A stretch of 64,000 nt of DNA from Paucibacter sediminis (GTDB lineage: Bacteria; Pseudomonadota; Gammaproteobacteria; Burkholderiales; Burkholderiaceae_C): positions 310,001 to 374,000 of the forward strand of contig NZ_CP116346.1 in NCBI RefSeq assembly GCF_030254645.1, read 5' to 3'. Of the stretch, positions 35,292 through 44,531 are shown in pieces (the first letter of the stretch is position 1; each line of letters begins with the position of its first letter). The notes below the pieces were generated by a model. It had not been told where the DNA came from and did not search any database. It saw nothing but the letters and a program-made list of their open reading frames with translations. Both the position numbers and the translations under genes were made by a program.

Positions 35292-36140
35292 ATGAAAACA
35301 CCCCCCAGGCTGCAAGCCTTGATGGAAGAAGGCCTGATCGACGGCGTGCTGCGCCAGCTGATGAGCGGCAAGGAAGCGCAGGTCTATGTGGTGCGCTGCG
35401 GCGAGGAGACGCGCTGCGCCAAGGTCTACAAGGAGGCCACCCAACGCAGCTTTCGCCAGGCGGTGGACTACACCGAGAACCGCCGCGTGAAGAACAGCCG
35501 CCAGGCGCGCGCCATGGCCAAGGGCACGCGCTTCGGCCGCGCCAAGCAGGAGGAGGCCTGGCAGAGCGCCGAGGTGGACGCGCTCTACCGCCTGGCCGCC
35601 GCCGGCGTGCGCGTGCCCCAGCCCTACAACTTCCACGAGGGCGTGCTGCTGATGGAGCTGGTGGCCGATGCCGAGGGCGCCGCCGCGCCGCGCCTCAACG
35701 ACGCCCAGTTCACGCCCGAGCAGGCGCGCCGCCACCATGCGGCGCTGATCGCCGAGGTGGTGCGCATGCTGTGCGCCGGCATCGTGCACGGCGACCTCTC
35801 CGAGTTCAACATCCTGCTGGCCGAGGACGGCCCGGTCATCATCGACCTGCCGCAGGCGGTGGACGCCGCCGGCAACAACCACGCCAAGCGCATGCTGCTG
35901 CGCGATGTCGAGAACCTGCGCCTGTTCTTCGGCGCCAGCGCGCCCGAGCTGCTGGCCAGCGACTATGGCCATGAGATCTGGGCCCTGTTCGAGCGCGGCC
36001 TGCTCAAGCCCGACAGCCCGCTGAGCGGCCGCTTCGAGCACAGCCGCAAGGCCGTCAACGTGGGCGAGGTGCTGCGCGAGATCGAGGACGTGAAGGCCGA
36101 GGAGGCGATGCGGCAGCTGATGCGCAGCGGCGCGAATTAG
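35292..36140 (+). CDS. RIO1-like serine/threonine protein kinase
   Basis: A 282-residue atypical kinase of the bacterial RIO family (PA4780-like). The nucleotide loop is SGKEAQVYVV, the lysine strand CAKVYKEA and the catalytic loop HGDLSEFNIL. The metal-binding IDLPQ replaces DFG, as in RIO kinases. The N-terminal MKTPPRLQALMEEGLIDGVLRQL and the QRSFRQAVDYTENRRVKNSRQARAM insertion are typical of the bacterial branch. Targets are unknown. It may be cotranscribed with the hemerythrin gene. Its stop overlaps the convergent sucrose phosphorylase gene by four bases. Confidence 0.85.
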   Translation: MKTPPRLQALMEEGLIDGVLRQLMSGKEAQVYVVRCGEETRCAKVYKEATQRSFRQAVDYTENRRVKNSRQARAMAKGTRFGRAKQEEAWQSAEVDALYRLAAAGVRVPQPYNFHEGVLLMELVADAEGAAAPRLNDAQFTPEQARRHHAALIAEVVRMLCAGIVHGDLSEFNILLAEDGPVIIDLPQAVDAAGNNHAKRMLLRDVENLRLFFGASAPELLASDYGHEIWALFERGLLKPDSPLSGRFEHSRKAVNVGEVLREIEDVKAEEAMRQLMRSGAN

Positions 36141-37606
36141 AACTGCAGCGGCGCGCCGCCACTGAAGCTCAGCGTGTGGCCGAGATCACGGAAGTCGATG
36201 CGCAGCAGGGCTTCGTGCTCATCAAGCTGCCAGCGCATCGCCAGCACCTCGGGCTCGCTCTCCAGCAGCTCGAAGCGGCCCTGGAAGGCCGGATGCTCGT
36301 TGCGCAGCCGGATCAGCTGCAGGAGGCGCTGCACCACCGGGCGCTGCAGCGCGGCGGCGATCTCGGCCTGGTCGTAATGGTGGCGGTTGATGTCGCGCCC
36401 CACCCCGCTGCGGGCCAGCAGCGCCATGTCGTTGTGGCCGGCCAGCAGGCCGACGTAATAGACCTGGGGCACGCCGGGCAGGAAGAACTGCAGCGCGCGC
36501 GCCAGCAGATAGCTGCGCTCATCGCCGCCCAGCGCATCGAAGAACGTGCAGTTGACCTGGTAGAGATCGAGGTTGGAGGCCGCCGCCCCGGTGGCTTGGC
36601 GGCTCTGGCACTGGCTGGCGGCGTGGATGCGCTCCACCAGCGCGTCCAGCTCGGCGGGCGGCACCAGGCCGGGTGAGCCGGCACGGTCCGCGCTGTCGGC
36701 GCCGATATCGATGATGCCGATGCCGTCGTGCGTGTCCAGCACCGTCAGCGCATTGCGCGGCCGCAGCGCGATCCAGCGCTTCAGCGGCGCGGCGGTCTTG
36801 AAGAAGAAGGCATGCAGGACCAGCGGCGGCAGCGCGAAGTCGTAGACCCAGTCCACCTGTTGCGCGATCTCGATCTGGCGCCGGTAGTAGGAGTGGATCT
36901 CCACCAGCACCTCGATGCCCAGCGCCTTGGCGCGCGCTGCGAACTCGGCGATGAAGGCAAAGGTCTCCGGCATCATGAAGCAGGAGGCGCCGGCCTTCTT
37001 GATCGCATAACCGGCCGCATCCAGGCGCACCATGCGGATGCCGCTGTCGGCAAAGCGCTGCAGGATGCCGTCCAGGTAGGCGCGCCCCTCCGCGTGCTGC
37101 ACATCGATGTCCAGCTGCTTGGGCGTGAAGGTGGTCCAGAGCAGCTTTTTCTGGCCGTTCTTCAGCGTGGCCACGGTGAGCGGCAGGCCCGGGCGCGGGC
37201 GGTACACGGCCAGCAGCTGCCGCTCGTCCACGCCGCCCGGGAACACCGAGTCCAGCGTCAGGAACAGGCCCGCATAGCGCGAGGCCTCGCCCCGCTCCGA
37301 ATAGTCCTGGAACTGCGGCGAATCGGCCGAGATGTGATTCACGATCACATCGGCCATCACATCGCATTGCGCGCTCAGGGCGCGCACATCGGCCCAGGCG
37401 CCCAGGCGCGGATCGACCTGGGTATGGTCGATCGGGTCGAAGCCGGCGTCGGCGCCGTCGATGGGATAGAAAAACGGCAGCAGGTGCACGCCGCCGAACA
37501 GGCCTTGCAACAAGCCTTGCGGGCCCTGCAAGAGCACCTGCAATTGCGCGATGCCGCCGCCGCCGAGGCGGTCCACATAGGTGATGAGTTGGACTTGGTT
37601 CTTCAT
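36137..37606 (-). CDS. sucrose phosphorylase (GH13 subfamily 18)
   Basis: A 489-residue cytosolic enzyme that splits sucrose with phosphate to glucose-1-phosphate and fructose. Key residues fall where the Bifidobacterium enzyme has them: nucleophile Asp196 (RMVRLDAAGY), acid/base Glu236 (EVLVEIHSYY) and transition-state Asp291 (TVLDTHDG). The N-terminal GGVHLLPFFYPIDGADAGFDPIDH is the subfamily signature. ATG at 37606 overlaps the permease stop (ATGA). It is the last gene of the sucrose operon and supplies fructose to the adjacent fructokinase. Activity on related glucosides cannot be excluded. Confidence 0.9.
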   Translation of the reverse strand: MKNQVQLITYVDRLGGGGIAQLQVLLQGPQGLLQGLFGGVHLLPFFYPIDGADAGFDPIDHTQVDPRLGAWADVRALSAQCDVMADVIVNHISADSPQFQDYSERGEASRYAGLFLTLDSVFPGGVDERQLLAVYRPRPGLPLTVATLKNGQKKLLWTTFTPKQLDIDVQHAEGRAYLDGILQRFADSGIRMVRLDAAGYAIKKAGASCFMMPETFAFIAEFAARAKALGIEVLVEIHSYYRRQIEIAQQVDWVYDFALPPLVLHAFFFKTAAPLKRWIALRPRNALTVLDTHDGIGIIDIGADSADRAGSPGLVPPAELDALVERIHAASQCQSRQATGAAASNLDLYQVNCTFFDALGGDERSYLLARALQFFLPGVPQVYYVGLLAGHNDMALLARSGVGRDINRHHYDQAEIAAALQRPVVQRLLQLIRLRNEHPAFQGRFELLESEPEVLAMRWQLDEHEALLRIDFRDLGHTLSFSGGAPLQF

Positions 37607-38913
37607 GATGGCTTGTGCGACTTCACGCGCAGCACCGCCGCGGCCGCCAGCATCAGCAGCGCGCCGGCCAGGCGGATGACGTTCTCGGGCTGGCCGCCCA
37701 GCAGTGAGTGGTAGATCAGCGGCAGGGTCAGCATCTGGATCAGCATCGGGATCACGATGAACATATTGAAGATGCCCATATAGACCCCGGCGCGTTCCGG
37801 CGGGATGCTGCCGGCCAGCAGCACATAGGGGTTGCCCATGATGCTGGCCCAGGCCAGGCCCACGCCCAGCATGGGCAGGAACAGCAGCCAGCGGTTGTGC
37901 AGCTCGGGGATGGCCCACAGGCCCAGGCCCGCCAGCGTGAGGCACAGCGCGTGCACGCGTTGCGCGCCGAAGCGCCGCGTGTAGGGCAGCATGGCCAGCG
38001 CCGCGATAAAGGCGACGAAGTTGTAGAAGCCGCCCAGCTGGCCGTTCAACAGGCCGGCATCGCGAAAGCCCTGGGAGCTGGCATCGCTGGTGCCGAACAT
38101 GGTCTGGGCCAGCGCCGGCACGATGTAGATCCAGTAGCACATCATCGCGTACCACTGGAACAGCTTCATCCACCAGAGCCGGCGCATGGTCTCGGGCATC
38201 TCGCGGAAGGCGCTGAGGATCTCGTCCCAGGTGGCCCGGAGGCCCTGCGGGCGCTGCGAGAGCTCCTGTGCCTCGGCGGCCGAGAGCGGCAGCTCGGGCA
38301 CGCGGCGCACCGACCACCACACCGTGGTGAAGGAGAACAGCGCGCCGATGCCAAAGGCCACCAGGGTGATCTGCGGGATGTGGTTGGCGCCCAGCGCGTC
38401 CTTGTCCATGCCCAGCCAGACCATGATAGAGGGCGCCAGATAGGCCAGGGTCTGGGCCAGGCCGGTGTAGGCGCTCTGGGTCAGAAAGCCCTGGGCATGC
38501 TGGGCCTCGTCGAGCCGGTCGCTCACATAGGCGCGGTAGGGCTCCATGGTGACGTTGTTGGCGGCGTCCAGTATCCACAGCAGGCCGGCGGCGAACCACA
38601 GCGTCGGGCTCATCGGCATCAGCAGCAGGCCCAGGCTGCACAGCAGCGCGCCGATCAGGAAATAAGGCGTGCGGCGGCCCCAGCGCGTCACCGTGCGGTC
38701 GCTCAGCGCGCCAACGATGGGCTGCACCAGCAGGCCGGTGAGCGGCCCGGCCAGCCACAGCAGCGGCAGGCTGGCCTCGTCGGCGCCCAGGTACTGGTAG
38801 ATCGGGCTCATATTGCTCTGCTGCAGCCCGAAGCTGAACTGGATGCCGAAGAAGCCCAGGTTCATGTTCAGGATCTGCCAGAGGCTCAGCCTTGGCTTGG
38901 TGCTGCCGTTCAT
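37603..38913 (-). CDS. MFS sucrose permease (SLC45/GPH-like)
   Basis: A 436-residue inner-membrane carrier with twelve hydrophobic segments. [23 protein letters not shown] near residues 22-44 and [29 protein letters not shown] are typical of sucrose/proton symporters related to plant SUT and SLC45 proteins. The start at 38913 overlaps the fructokinase stop (ATGA), and its own stop overlaps the sucrose phosphorylase start. It probably carries sucrose from periplasm to cytosol after uptake through the TonB-dependent receptor. Confidence 0.88.
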   Translation of the reverse strand: MNGSTKPRLSLWQILNMNLGFFGIQFSFGLQQSNMSPIYQYLGADEASLPLLWLAGPLTGLLVQPIVGALSDRTVTRWGRRTPYFLIGALLCSLGLLLMPMSPTLWFAAGLLWILDAANNVTMEPYRAYVSDRLDEAQHAQGFLTQSAYTGLAQTLAYLAPSIMVWLGMDKDALGANHIPQITLVAFGIGALFSFTTVWWSVRRVPELPLSAAEAQELSQRPQGLRATWDEILSAFREMPETMRRLWWMKLFQWYAMMCYWIYIVPALAQTMFGTSDASSQGFRDAGLLNGQLGGFYNFVAFIAALAMLPYTRRFGAQRVHALCLTLAGLGLWAIPELHNRWLLFLPMLGVGLAWASIMGNPYVLLAGSIPPERAGVYMGIFNMFIVIPMLIQMLTLPLIYHSLLGGQPENVIRLAGALLMLAAAAVLRVKSHKPS

Positions 38914-39866
38914 GCGGTGAACCTTTCCGGACTCAGCTCTTGCTGCCAGCGATCGTAGAAGCCGTCGCGCGCCGGCACCGCGCCGCGCTCGCCGCACAGC
39001 GCGGCGGCGAACCGCACCGCCAGGGCCAGGGCGCGCGAGACCCCCTGGCCGCCCAGCCAGGCGGCCAGCAGCATGGCGCTGAAGCCGTCGCCCGCGCCCA
39101 CGGTGTCGACCACGCGCGCCTGCCGCGGTGCCAGCGCCAGCGCCTCGACGCGGCCCGCGATGTCGAAGCTCACTGCCCCCAGCGCACCGCGCGTCAGCAG
39201 CAGGCGCTGCAGGCCGTGGTGCTGCATCAGCGCGCGCACGCCCGCACTCCAGGCCTCGGGCGCTGCGTCCGGCGCCGGGCCGGGCAGGCCCTGCCAATGC
39301 AGCAGCCGGGCCAGCTCATGCTCGTTGACCTTGAGCCAGTCGGCGCGCGCCAGGCAGGCTGCGGCCAGCTCGGGCGTGGCGCTGCCCGCGCGCAGATTGA
39401 GGTCCAGGTAGCGCAACGCACCCTGCCGGCCAAGCTGGTCCAGCAGCTGCTGGATGCTGGCGCGCGCCACCGGCTGGCGCTGCGCCAGGCTGCCGAAGTA
39501 GACGAGCCGCGGCGGCGCGGCCAGCAGGTCCAGCAGGGGCTCGGCCTGCAGATGGTCCCAGGCGGCATCGTCGTGGATCTCGAAGCGATGCTCGCCGCCC
39601 TGTTCGCCCAGGTTCTCGATCACGCTGACGCGCCCGGTGCCGCGCTCGGCATCGAACTGCAGCGCCGCCTCGCTGAGGCCGAAGCGGCGCATGCTTTGCA
39701 GCACCAGCGCCGCGCCGGCATCGCCCTGCCCCAGGCGCGTGGCCAGCAGGGCCGGCTGGCCCAGCGCCTGCAGCGAGCGCGCCACATTCAGCGGCGCGCC
39801 GCCGGCCACCGGCCCGCTGGCGAACTCGTCCACCAGGGCTTCACCCAGCAGCAGCACGGGTGCCAT
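38910..39866 (-). CDS. PfkB-family fructokinase
   Basis: A 318-residue ribokinase/PfkB family sugar kinase. The N-terminal substrate motif GGAPLNVARSLQALG is near residues 22-36, and the C-terminal ATP/anion-hole motif is DTVGAGDGFSAML with the catalytic Asp in GAGD. In this operon it most likely phosphorylates the fructose released by sucrose phosphorylase. ATG at 39866 follows the receptor gene stop by two bases, and its stop overlaps the permease start. Confidence 0.88.
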   Translation of the reverse strand: MAPVLLLGEALVDEFASGPVAGGAPLNVARSLQALGQPALLATRLGQGDAGAALVLQSMRRFGLSEAALQFDAERGTGRVSVIENLGEQGGEHRFEIHDDAAWDHLQAEPLLDLLAAPPRLVYFGSLAQRQPVARASIQQLLDQLGRQGALRYLDLNLRAGSATPELAAACLARADWLKVNEHELARLLHWQGLPGPAPDAAPEAWSAGVRALMQHHGLQRLLLTRGALGAVSFDIAGRVEALALAPRQARVVDTVGAGDGFSAMLLAAWLGGQGVSRALALAVRFAAALCGERGAVPARDGFYDRWQQELSPERFTA

Positions 39867-39868
39867 GC

Positions 39869-42142
39869 TCAGAACTCGAACTTCACGGACGCGCGCAGGG
39901 TGCGGCCGGTGAGCGCGCGCGCCGCATGGCCATCGCCCTCGATCTCGGTATAGGCCAGCGCATTGAACAGATTGTTGGCCGAGAGCGAGAGCTGGGTCTT
40001 GGCATTGAGCTGGTAGTTCACGAAGGCATTCACCACCGTGTAGGCCGGCATGGTGATGCTGTTGCCATCGTCGCCATAGGACTTGCCCGAGCCGATCAGG
40101 GCCGCGCCCAGCTCCACATCGCCCAGGCTGTAGGCGGGGCTGAGCTGATAGACGAAGTCGGCCTGGCGGCGCGGCTTCTTGCCCACCACGCTGGCGTCGT
40201 TGGAGGCCTGGATGCGCGCATGCGTGAAGGTGGCGCCGGCGTTCAGGCGGAAGTTGCCGATCGCATAGGCGGCCTCCAGCTCCAGGCCGCTGGCCTCGTA
40301 CTTGTTGGCGGTGAACTTCTGCGTCGTGACCTCGTAATTGCTTTCCTTGGTGCGCGCATTGAAGAGCGTGGCGAACAGGCTCAGCCCCTGGCCACGCCAT
40401 TTGGCGCCGGCCTCGACCTGATCGATCTCGTTCACCGCGATCGGCACCGAGCCGTCCAGCGGATTGCCGTAGAGCAGGCGGTCGGCGCTGAAGGCCACGC
40501 CGTTGCTGGCGCGGCCGAACAGGGCCAGGTCGCGGCTCAGCGCGAAGTTCGCACCCAGCGAGTAGGAGGTGTGCGCCACCTTGTAGTCCACGCGTTGCTG
40601 GCTGGCCGCATCCCAGCGCTGTGCGGCGTTGTCGCCGGCCAGGGTGTAGCCATGGGCCTTCTGCTCGTCGCGGCGCAGGCTCAGGTCCAGATTGAGCGGG
40701 CCGCGCTCCCAGGCCAGCGCCGCATAGGGCGAGGTCTGGGTGTACTGCACGTCCCAGCTGCGCGTGCAGCAGCCGCCCCAGGTGCTCCAGCCCTGCGCCA
40801 CCGCTGCGCTGGTGGGCTTGCCGCTGGCATCGACCACCTGGGCGTTGTTGCCGCTCAGCGTCAGGTTGTACTGGTTCCAGAACCAGGTCTGGGCCACGTT
40901 CTGCTGGCCATAGAACAGGCCGCCCACCAGGGTGGCCTTGCCGCCATCGCCGGCGGCGAAGGTCTTGCTCAGCTTCAGGTCGTTGAAGACGTTGTCCAGA
41001 TTGTCCAGCGAGGTGTTGAACAGCGTGCCGGTGAAGAAGGCGGCACGGCCGTTATTGGCGTTGTCGGCCGGGAACAGCGCGATGAAGCGGCCCGAGTTGC
41101 TGCTCTTGCGGAACTTCTCTTCCAGGCTCAGCCCGTTGCCCAGCTCCAGGCCGGACTCGAAGCCGATCGCCGTGCTCTTCACGTGCAGGCCGTCGCGGGT
41201 GTTGCTGGCGGTATAGGCGCCGTCCTTGTTGAAGCTCAGGTCGCGCGCCAGGCTGGGCGTGATGAAGAAGGCGCTGCGCGGGTCGATGCCGGCGATGGTG
41301 TTGATCTTGCCGTTCGAGACCGTCACCGGCACGGGCATCAGCGAGGGGGTCTTGTCGTCCAGGGCCTTGAGGCTCAGGCGCACATAACCAGAGAGATCCG
41401 TGCCCTGGAATTTCTGCGTGATATTGGCCTTGAGCTGGCCACCGCTCTCAAGATTCTGGCCGGTCGGCCGGCCGCCCTCGCCGATGCGCTGGAAGCCGCC
41501 GAGGTGGAAGCTACCGCCCTTGCCCAGCGAAGCACCATAGTCGGCATCGATGCGCCAGAGACGCCGATCCAGCCCGGCCGTCAGGCCCAGGCTGCCGCCC
41601 TGCTCGCTGCCGGTCTTGCTGATGAAGTTGACGAGGCCGCCCGGCGAGTTGCTGGCCAGGGTAGAGGCCGAGCCGCCGCGCAGCACTTCGAGGCGCTCGG
41701 TATTGGCATCGGCGCGCAGGAACTGGTCGGCGGTGCCGAAGGCGATGTCACCGAACAGCAGCAGCGGCAGGCCGTCTTCCTGGATCTGCACATAGCGCGA
41801 ACCGCCGGCCGAGAGCGGCACGCCGCGCACCGTGATGTTGGCATTGCCCTCGCCGCCGGAGGACTCCGAACGCACGCCCGGCACCGCGCGCAGCAGCTCG
41901 GCCGCGCTGGTGGCGCCGCTCTTGCTGAGCTGCTCGCCGTCCATCGAGCTGACCGAGAGGCTCTGTTTCATCTTGGTGGATCGGGTGGAGCTGCCGGTGA
42001 CCACCACCTGGTCGAGCTGCAGGCCGTCGGCGGCCTCCTGGGCCTGGCCCGGCCGGGGCGCGAAGGCCAGGGCCATGGCCAGCGTCAAGGGGGCCAGGGC
42101 CAGGGCGGCCGCGGCGGTGGGGCGTACTGCTTGTCGTTGCAT
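39869..42142 (-). CDS. TonB-dependent receptor, probable sucrose uptake
   Basis: A 757-residue outer-membrane receptor with a signal peptide (about 1-34, ending PGQAQ). The plug domain begins LDQVVVTGSSTRS and continues with ELLRAVPGVRSE, ITVRGVP and RLEVLRGGSASTLASNSPGG. The beta-barrel ends in an aromatic residue (VKFEF) as outer-membrane proteins do. No FecR-interacting N-terminal extension is present. The start at 42142 gives the signal peptide. Its position as first gene of the sucrose operon, downstream of two LacI-type operators, points to sucrose or a related oligosaccharide rather than a siderophore. Confidence 0.87.
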   Translation of the reverse strand: MQRQAVRPTAAAALALAPLTLAMALAFAPRPGQAQEAADGLQLDQVVVTGSSTRSTKMKQSLSVSSMDGEQLSKSGATSAAELLRAVPGVRSESSGGEGNANITVRGVPLSAGGSRYVQIQEDGLPLLLFGDIAFGTADQFLRADANTERLEVLRGGSASTLASNSPGGLVNFISKTGSEQGGSLGLTAGLDRRLWRIDADYGASLGKGGSFHLGGFQRIGEGGRPTGQNLESGGQLKANITQKFQGTDLSGYVRLSLKALDDKTPSLMPVPVTVSNGKINTIAGIDPRSAFFITPSLARDLSFNKDGAYTASNTRDGLHVKSTAIGFESGLELGNGLSLEEKFRKSSNSGRFIALFPADNANNGRAAFFTGTLFNTSLDNLDNVFNDLKLSKTFAAGDGGKATLVGGLFYGQQNVAQTWFWNQYNLTLSGNNAQVVDASGKPTSAAVAQGWSTWGGCCTRSWDVQYTQTSPYAALAWERGPLNLDLSLRRDEQKAHGYTLAGDNAAQRWDAASQQRVDYKVAHTSYSLGANFALSRDLALFGRASNGVAFSADRLLYGNPLDGSVPIAVNEIDQVEAGAKWRGQGLSLFATLFNARTKESNYEVTTQKFTANKYEASGLELEAAYAIGNFRLNAGATFTHARIQASNDASVVGKKPRRQADFVYQLSPAYSLGDVELGAALIGSGKSYGDDGNSITMPAYTVVNAFVNYQLNAKTQLSLSANNLFNALAYTEIEGDGHAARALTGRTLRASVKFEF

Positions 42143-42282
42143 CTTGCTTGTCTCCGAATCAGGACCGGCGCACACGCTGCATGGCGTGATGCGTCCGGCA
42201 AGGCTTGGCTATCGTGCTGGGCTGACGCCGGGCCGCGGACGGCACCTTGCGTTGCCCGCATTGTGCGGCGCCTGTGTTTTCT

Positions 42283-42298
42283 TTGCAATCGATTGCAA
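42283..42298. promoter_or_regulatory. LacI-family operator, perfect palindrome
   Basis: TTGCAATCGATTGCAA is a perfect 16-base palindrome with the central CG usual for LacI/GalR-type operators. It lies 141 bases upstream of the receptor start. It is the likely main site for the regulator encoded just upstream. Confidence 0.8.
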
Positions 42299-42372
42299 TT
42301 CAGTAGAAACGCTTATTCACGCCGATGAATACGGCTATCTGTCTCACTTTTGATGAATGTCTTTCGAGCGAC

Positions 42373-42388
42373 TTGCAATCAATTGCAG
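42373..42388. promoter_or_regulatory. LacI-family operator, imperfect second copy
   Basis: TTGCAATCAATTGCAG matches the first operator at 14 of 16 positions. The centres are 90 bases apart, roughly eight to nine helical turns, a spacing that would allow DNA looping by a tetrameric or paired repressor. It also lies 22 bases beyond the regulator's own stop codon. Confidence 0.7.
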
Positions 42389-42409
42389 ACCGCTCTATGG
42401 CGCCCGGAT

Positions 42410-43453
42410 TCAGGTCGGCGCGCTCTCGCGCACCACCAGGTGCACAGGCAGCATGCTGGGCGGCACCGCCTGCCCCTCCAGCATCTGCATCAGCTTGTGC
42501 ACCAGCTGCACGCCGGCGGCGGCCACGGGCTGGTGCACGCTGGTGAGCGGCGGGTCGCAGAAGGCGGCCAGGGGCATGTCGTCATAGCCCACCACGCTGA
42601 CCTCGCGCGGCACCGCCCGGCCCTGCGCGCGCAGCACCTGGATGGCCTGCAGGGCCAGCAGATCGCTGCAGGCCACCACACCGTCCACCTCGGGATGGGC
42701 GGCAAAGAAGGCCTCGATGGCGGCGCGCGCCGCGCCCACCTCGAAGGGCACGGCCAGCTCCAGCGCGGGGTCAGGTCTGAACCCCCGCAGGGCCAGCGCC
42801 GCCCAGAAGCCCTCGCGTCGGTGCATCACCTCGGGCAGGGCCGCATCGCCGAGAAAGGCCAGCCGGTGCCGGCCCGCGGCGAGCAGGTGCTCGGTGGCCA
42901 GGCGCCCGCCCAGCACGTTGTCGCCGCCGACGCTGCAGTAGAGCTGCTGCGGCAGCTGGGCACCCCACACCACCACCGGCAGCTTGCGCGCCGCCAGCTC
43001 GTTGAGCTGGTCGTGGTGGCGCCACTGGCCGATGATGAGCAGGCCCACCGCCTTGCCCGAGTCCACCGCCTGCGCGGCCAGGTCGAGGCGCTCGGCATCG
43101 ACGCGCGAGAGCAGCATGTCCCAACCCTGGTCGGTCAGGGCGTCGGCGATGGCGCCGACGATGGAGAGGAAGAAGGGGTCGGAGATGTGCTGGCGCGAGC
43201 CCGCGTCATAGGGCACCACCACCGCCACCGTGCGGTTCTTCTGCAGCCGCAGGTTCTGCGCGCCGAGGTTGATCGAGTAGTTGAGCGAGCGCGCCAGCTC
43301 GCTGACGCGCTTGCGGGTCTCCTCGTTCACCAGGCTGCTGCCGCTGAGCGCACGCGAGACGGTGGACACCGACACCCCCGCCAGGCGGGCGATGTCGGCC
43401 ATTTGCAGGCGCCGCTGCTCGGCGCGGCTGGAGGGAGGCTTGGCTTCGGACAT
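42410..43453 (-). CDS. LacI family transcriptional regulator of the sucrose operon
   Basis: A 347-residue LacI/GalR repressor. The DNA-binding domain is MADIARLAGVSVSTVSRALSGSSLVNEETRKRV (about 18-50) followed by the hinge region. The sugar-binding domain covers about 75-347, with VVGYDDMPLAAFCDPPLTSV near the C-terminus. ATG at 43453 is chosen over 43486 because it fits family length. It lies directly upstream of the sucrose genes on the same strand, with two palindromic operators between. A partial copy of the dispersed 14-base word at 42768 introduces rare AGA and CCT codons. Confidence 0.88.
   Translation of the reverse strand: MSEAKPPSSRAEQRRLQMADIARLAGVSVSTVSRALSGSSLVNEETRKRVSELARSLNYSINLGAQNLRLQKNRTVAVVVPYDAGSRQHISDPFFLSIVGAIADALTDQGWDMLLSRVDAERLDLAAQAVDSGKAVGLLIIGQWRHHDQLNELAARKLPVVVWGAQLPQQLYCSVGGDNVLGGRLATEHLLAAGRHRLAFLGDAALPEVMHRREGFWAALALRGFRPDPALELAVPFEVGAARAAIEAFFAAHPEVDGVVACSDLLALQAIQVLRAQGRAVPREVSVVGYDDMPLAAFCDPPLTSVHQPVAAAGVQLVHKLMQMLEGQAVPPSMLPVHLVVRESAPT
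42768..42778 (+). repeat. partial copy of dispersed word (first 11 bases)
   Basis: GGGTCAGGTCT followed by GA instead of TGC, inside the LacI-type gene on its non-coding strand. The coding strand reads AGA CCT GAC CCC (RPDP). AGA and CCT are very unusual codons in this genome. Confidence 0.4.
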
Positions 43454-43487
43454 GTGCCGCCATTTTGCAGCAGCGGCCACAGCCAAC

Positions 43488-44486
43488 TCAGCGGCGCAAG
43501 CCCGCGAAGGGATCCACCGCCTGCCAGGGCAGCGCCAGCCGCAGCTCCACCCCCTCGGCCGCGGCGCGGCGCTGCAGAAAGGCCATCGAGGCCTCCATGT
43601 CGTCGAACAGCAGGCGGCCGGGCCGCAGCGGCTGGTCCAGCGGCAGGGTGAAGTCGTCCCAATGAATCGGGATGACGCGCTTGGCCTGGGTCAGCTGCAC
43701 GGTCTCGCGCCAGTAGTCGGCGCGGTAGGCCTCGTCCTTGCCGCCCAGGCCGCCAATGCCCAGGTAGACCACCTCGGCCTGCAGGCCGCGCAGGCGCTCG
43801 GGCACGAAGCCGGCGCTGCCCGCGATCAGCAGGCTGCGCCCCTCATGCTTTACCAGCAGTTGGTAGCTGCCGCCCTCGCGGTAGGCATCGGCGCGCACCG
43901 GCGGGCGCAGCGGCTCGGTGATCTCGCCCATCGCCAGCGGGTGCGGGAAATGGCGCGAGCGCAGCACCGTGATCTCGAAGCGGCCATAGCGCAAGACCTG
44001 GCCATCCTGCAGCAGCTGCATGCGCTCGGGGGCCAGGCCCCAACCGCGTGCGATCTGGGCGGTGGATGCCGAGCCCAGCAGCATCGCGCCGGTGCGTTGC
44101 GCCACCTCGGGCGAGTCCATCGCATGGTCGTAGTGCGAGTGCAGGGCGATCACCGCATCCAGCTTGGCGATGCCGGCGCGCTGCAGGCTGCGCGCGATCA
44201 GGGCGCGGTCCGGCGCGATCTTGCCGAGCAGCACCTCGCGGCCGGCCGGGCGGGTGAAGAAGCCATCGGTCAGCAGCGCCGTCTCGCCATCGCTGAGCAG
44301 CAGGCTGGACACCCCCAGGAAGGTGACGCGAAGCTCACCCGCGGGCTGGGGCGCAGCCGCCGCCGGCAGGGCCAGCGGCAGATAGGGTTCGAGGCTGGGG
44401 CGCGCCTGGAAGCGCCAGACCAGCCAGGCCAGGCCCAGCAGCAGGGCCAGCAAGAGCAGCAGCGCGACGCGCTTGACGATGGACAT
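43488..44486 (-). CDS. membrane-anchored MBL-fold metallo-hydrolase
   Basis: A 332-residue metallo-beta-lactamase-fold protein with one N-terminal transmembrane helix (about 7-25), so the enzyme probably faces the periplasm. The metal motif HSHYDHAMD gives His116, His118, Asp120 and His121. Later ligands are likely in LIAGSAGF and IPIHWDD. The layout recalls UlaG/RomA-type proteins rather than true beta-lactamases. It is separated from the LacI-type gene by 34 bases and from the sigma-54 activator by 45 bases. The substrate is unknown. Confidence 0.82.
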   Translation of the reverse strand: MSIVKRVALLLLLALLLGLAWLVWRFQARPSLEPYLPLALPAAAAPQPAGELRVTFLGVSSLLLSDGETALLTDGFFTRPAGREVLLGKIAPDRALIARSLQRAGIAKLDAVIALHSHYDHAMDSPEVAQRTGAMLLGSASTAQIARGWGLAPERMQLLQDGQVLRYGRFEITVLRSRHFPHPLAMGEITEPLRPPVRADAYREGGSYQLLVKHEGRSLLIAGSAGFVPERLRGLQAEVVYLGIGGLGGKDEAYRADYWRETVQLTQAKRVIPIHWDDFTLPLDQPLRPGRLLFDDMEASMAFLQRRAAAEGVELRLALPWQAVDPFAGLRR

Positions 44487-44531
44487 GCGGGTTCCTCGTG
44501 CGCCCCGAAGCGGGCGGACGCGAGCCTAGCA

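Larger units (their letters stand above)
42143..42409 (-). promoter_or_regulatory. control region of the sucrose operon
   Basis: This 267-base interval between the LacI-type regulator gene and the receptor gene holds two copies of a TTGCAATC-type dyad. It is visibly AT-richer near 42280-42390 than the genes around it. I could not place a convincing -35/-10 pair by eye. Confidence 0.6.
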
